The translations under genes were made by a program, and so were the position numbers. A stretch of DNA of 64,000 bases from CAVOHU01 sp963817885 (GTDB lineage Bacteria > Acidobacteriota > Vicinamibacteria > Vicinamibacterales > JAKQTR01), in NCBI GenBank assembly GCA_963817885.1, contig CAWFQE010000012.1, positions 660,406 to 724,405 of the forward strand, written 5' to 3'. Positions 60,546 through 64,000 of this stretch are shown piece after piece. A model generated the notes under the pieces. The model saw nothing but the letters and a program-made list of their open reading frames with translations. It searched no databases and was not told where the DNA came from. Each line of letters opens with the position of its first letter. The stretch's first letter is position 1.

Positions 60546-62630
60546 ATTAAGTCGAGCGACAGCTGTTTGGCAGCATCCAACCCTGGCATCTCAACATGGA
60601 GTGCGCTCGCGCTGCTTTGGAGGATCTGATCAATTGATCTCTGGATAGCCTGAAAAGACCAGGTAAATTCGCCTTGATCCTGGTCCAGGGTTACAGCCCA
60701 ACGCAGACGGGGGATGGAGAGATAAAAAGGTACGGACACATCTTCATGACCAGAATGCTTCCATATCAAATTTAGACCAGCCTGGGTTGTTTCGGGTGAT
60801 ATGAGAACTTCCCAACCGAATAACTTTTGATTAACTGCAACACCCTCGCTACCACTTTGTACTTCGCACCGGGCATTCTCAGGCAGTCTCATAATCACTG
60901 TCTGAGCTTCAGGCCCGGCAGGTCCTGGGAATAGAGCTGGTTTCAGCCCGTGTATAGCTAATTTTGGCCAAAGACGAAAACGGAATTCGATTTCATCATC
61001 GATTGGACCACTCAGGCAGACGGTGTAAGCACCAACCGGTGACTGCCCCAACACCCCTGAAAGGTCAAGGTCTGCCCAATTATCCCGAACATGGATGTTA
61101 TTTTGATAATTCCCTAGCTGGCAGCTGATATCTAATTCGGGGTCTGCTGGTCCAACGGAAGATAACTTTATCCTCCATCGATCCAGCTCACGGTGAATAG
61201 GCATATCGGGGCGGATTGGAATATGTAGCTTTGGGATTTCACCAATAAATAACTGCGTTCCACTTGGGTCGACATCATGCGGCTCAGGCTCGCCCTGAAG
61301 CTCCGGCATGGGTAGCTTGCCGGCAATTGGAATGGGCAAGCCAACCAGCTGTCCATCCCTCAACATCTGCACCGTTGAGGAATGGCTTAAATCCCAACCA
61401 TTCGCCTTCCAGCCCTTCCAGGCCCCAAAAAGGTTGCCATAAACACGGGAGGGGTGATCCGTTCCTTCCAATTGCAAATTGATGCTTGCAGGGTATACCA
61501 GAAGCAATTCTTCCGCTGGCAGTGGATCTCCAGGGTGTAATAAAACTCCATCTTTCCCTCTGAAGGCGATGATCTGATCCGCTTCATCAGATACCTTCAA
61601 TCGAATTGACCATTCACGCAGAGCTTCGGTGATTTGATCTGCTGAGTGGTAAATAAGAGATATATTTACAGATTTTGGAGTAGCTTCTAGTGGAAGATAG
61701 AGTTCATCAGTGACCATGTTTTGCCGTTGCATTTTTACTTTACAAGGTCGTTGTATCAAAATTGATGATTCAGAAAAGCTGATATGCCATTCTAATTGGC
61801 CATCTGCATATCGCAGTGGAATCTCCTGCTCAGGTAAACGAACGAATAAATGCCCTCGATCATAAAAGGGTGTAAATAGAAGGACGGGCTTGCGGAACCG
61901 AATCTTTAATCCCCTCTCCGCAGGGGTAAGCACGTCCTGGACGAAAGTCTCAAAGGCTTCAATGATGTGTTCAGGTAGGTCAACCTCATCTGCCGACAAG
62001 ATCGAGTCTTGTTGACGGTAATGACGGGCAAGCTGCCGGGAGGATTCGAAGAACTCGACACCAAATTCACCGCTGTTCTCCAAAAAGTTTCGGACTGGAG
62101 CATCCACATGGAAGACAGTATCCAGGATGGTTTGTAATGCCAGGCTGGATGGGACATCGTTCAGCTCAGGGCGATCCACGGAGGGCAGCACGATAAATCG
62201 AAAATAATCCGGCAATGAATAAACCGGGATGCCACCGTGAAAGCGAATAGTTGTTACATAAGGATTGTTTACATCTTCAAAGTCAAAGGTACGCAACCCT
62301 AATGTTTTAACCTTATGTACAATAAGTTTGGTGCCACGTTCGGTTGAAAAAGTGGTTTCGTTCTGCTCCGATCTCGTCCGCCAATGCCCCCCAATAGTCC
62401 CTTTCGGTATTATAGGCACTGAAGAATGTTAACAGAGAGAGAAAGGTGAAGTGGTATTGGTTAAAGAGTAACTGAGTTGTGCGAGGTAAGCCAAATTGCT
62501 TGATACTGGCCCGGACACCTGTGCTAATGTCTTCCATTTCGGGGCGTGTAAGGCCAATCTCGCTGATCATCCTGAGCTTGCGCTGGAAGGCCGGTTGTAA
62601 ACGTTTTTCCCACTGCTCTAAAGTTGGCAT
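60530..62630 (-). CDS. Unknown large protein next to a DNA methylase, truncated and frameshifted
   Basis: The gene begins at ATG 62630 (WEKRLQPAFQRKLRMISEIG) and continues after a one-base excess in the AAAAA run at 62347-62351 (frame change from NHFF to STERGTK). It then runs for about 600 residues, rich in beta strands (VRNFLENSGEFGVEFFESSR, LFVRLPEQEIPLRYADGQLE, GNLFGAWKGWKANGWDLSHS), before the junction removes its end. I do not recognise the family. It starts five bases after the methylase stop, so the two are probably one operon and perhaps one restriction or phage-defence system. Base composition differs clearly from the rest of the window. Confidence 0.55.
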
Positions 62631-62635
62631 AGGTA

Positions 62636-64000
62636 TCAGAATAATGGATCTTGTTTGGGTTGGCGGTCTGCCCGATGCAGGGCATTGTCGTAATACATCT
62701 TGAGGGCCGGGTCTTCCTGAAGCACTTGTTCCGGAAGGCGTTCAGCTACTTCCAAAATCGTCGTGTAGTCACGCTCCCGCCACGCAAGGCTAAAGCCGGC
62801 ACGCACCGCTTCACTGCGGAAGATTCGCAGCTTGCCTTTACTTTTACGATATTCTGTGAACTCTCGAAGAAGCAGCCTCTCGCGCAGTTTCTCTAAATCA
62901 GCCTGATGTTCCGGATCGGGGGTGTACCAACGTTCTGTTTCGTCTTGCAGGAAGTTTTCTTCAAGTATCTCGCGCAGCTCGGGTAATTTTTCGTGCCTCT
63001 CCTGGTGGAGCTGTTGGATAAATTTCGGTTGCAAATCCTGATAAGTCTGAGGTTGACCTCCCAAAGTTGTATCAAGTGCTTGGCGCAGCCATTGTACGGC
63101 TGATTTCTCATCGGTCACAAACAGGGCAAGCTGTTCAACGCGCTCAGCTTTCAAACGTAATTTATCATAATCAGCTGCTTGGGCTGGGGTGAAATACATG
63201 CCATCGCGCTCCAAAAATTTTTGCACTAGTCCTTGGTAAAACTCACTTGCCGATAAGGGAATATTTAACCCACGCACCAGATGAAAAGCAACCATCCGAT
63301 CATAGAGTAAGTAAGCTTGACGTTCTGTCAATGTTTCAATCATGCCATTTTCAATATCTGGTATTGGAAGTTGTTCCAGATGTTGCCGTATGAAAGTCCA
63401 AGCCCCTTGAATACTACCCGCATTCAATTTTAAATTGTTTTTCGAAATTCTTTGATGGTTTATATGCAGAGATTACTAAATCTTGTTTTACAGCTGCAGT
63501 CGTTGTGACCTGTTTAATAGTGCCTTGTTGTTTATCTAAGGTACGTACATCAGCGACCATAAAACCTGCGCGTAATATTGCTTCTTGAATTGCATTCCAA
63601 ACAGAATTCTGCGAATTATGAAATTCAATCGTCATCCAACGTCCAGGTTTTAATACTCGGTAGAATTCTGAAAACACTCCTCCATTAAAAATTGATATTC
63701 AGGTATTCCTTTATGTTGAATAACTTATTAACAATTGCCTCTGATAGATTATTGGTAAACGTACCTAACCATGATTCCCAAAGGAAATTCAACTCCGAAT
63801 ACATTATATTTCCACCAAAAGGTGGATCAACAAATATGTAATCGATTGTAGAAGATTGGATTTGCACTTGCGAGCTAGAAGATGTGGAAATTAGGTTATT
63901 AGTGCATTTTTCATAAAAACCAAGATATTTGATGATGTCCTTTATTCGGTAAGCAATCATATCTAAGACTGAATACTCAATGGAGTTTGAAGGTATATAA
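62636..64000 (-). CDS. DNA methylase (N6-adenine or N4-cytosine type), N-terminus beyond window edge, three indels
   Basis: The frame at the right edge is open (YSVLDMIAYRIKDIIKYLGF) and contains the catalytic motif FVDPPFGGNIMYSELNFLWE (DPPF). After single-base losses near 63715 and 63671-63674 it continues FYRVLKPGRWMTIEFHNSQN, SVWNAIQEAILRAGFMVADV and VKQDLVISAYKP. After an extra base near 63422 it continues GAWTFIRQHLEQLP, LLYDRMVAFHLVRG, FLERDGMYFTPAQAADYDK, LLREFTEYRK and EVAERLPEQVLQEDP. These segments are collinear with one large DNA methylase of the type found beside helicases in phage-defence islands. The indels may be read errors; the gene could also be decaying. Specificity is unknown. 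Confidence 0.75.

Overview
The window is a 64 kb stretch of bacterial chromosome. About 60.5 kb is strongly GC-rich, densely coding DNA, and the last 3.5 kb is visibly AT-richer. The gene content points to an acidobacterium, possibly of the Vicinamibacteria type: a large Oar-like TonB-dependent receptor, a sulfatase-TPR lipoprotein, a SpoIVB-type S55 peptidase, an RNase J plus FtsK pair, and a fused AroD-AroE enzyme. The lineage is inferred from content and codon use only. No rRNA, tRNA or CRISPR array was found.

Layout. 1-742: edge-truncated S55 peptidase. 850-11379: one aromatic amino acid supra-operon (aroDE-trpEGDCFBA-aroF-tyrA) headed by a readable tryptophan attenuator: a leader peptide with three adjacent Trp codons, a 12-bp antiterminator pairing and an intrinsic terminator. 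11514-17937: CoA-transferase pair, M67 peptidase, ECF sigma factor with a membrane partner, bactofilin-like membrane protein and leucyl aminopeptidase. 17686-27343 (mostly minus): small membrane protein, cell-wall amidase, FtsK, RNase J, RsmA, minimal metallopeptidase, endonuclease III, DUF3467 protein and LexA. 27566-38699 (plus): ECF sigma/anti-sigma/Spy-like trio, RecG, RsmD, CoaD, aminotransferase, ATP-dependent PEP carboxykinase, CoA-binding protein and Rho, with a cluster of REP-like palindromes. 39201-47220: SH3b/beta-barrel protein, zinc-ribbon coiled-coil protein, and a MoxR-DUF58-BatD-BatA-BatB-BatC (aerotolerance) operon.

The most unusual part is 47232-58225. A minus-strand run of six overlapping genes holds four radical SAM enzymes, a small PqqD-like protein and a glycosyltransferase-like protein. 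Across a shared promoter region lies a Tat-signal, lipobox-bearing protein whose C-terminus is made of five Cys-X-Cys pairs. It is followed by a small outer-membrane barrel, a fifth radical SAM/SPASM enzyme and a sulfatase-TPR lipoprotein. This reads as an undescribed exported, radical-SAM-modified Cys-rich peptide (RiPP-like) system.

At about 60.52 kb a TonB receptor gene is cut and joined to AT-rich DNA carrying a DNA methylase and a partner protein. The join is either a mobile-island boundary or an assembly chimera. At least ten single-base (or equivalent) indels, most in or beside short homopolymers, break otherwise normal genes, including trpB. I read most of them as sequencing errors rather than biology. 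Positions of each are given.
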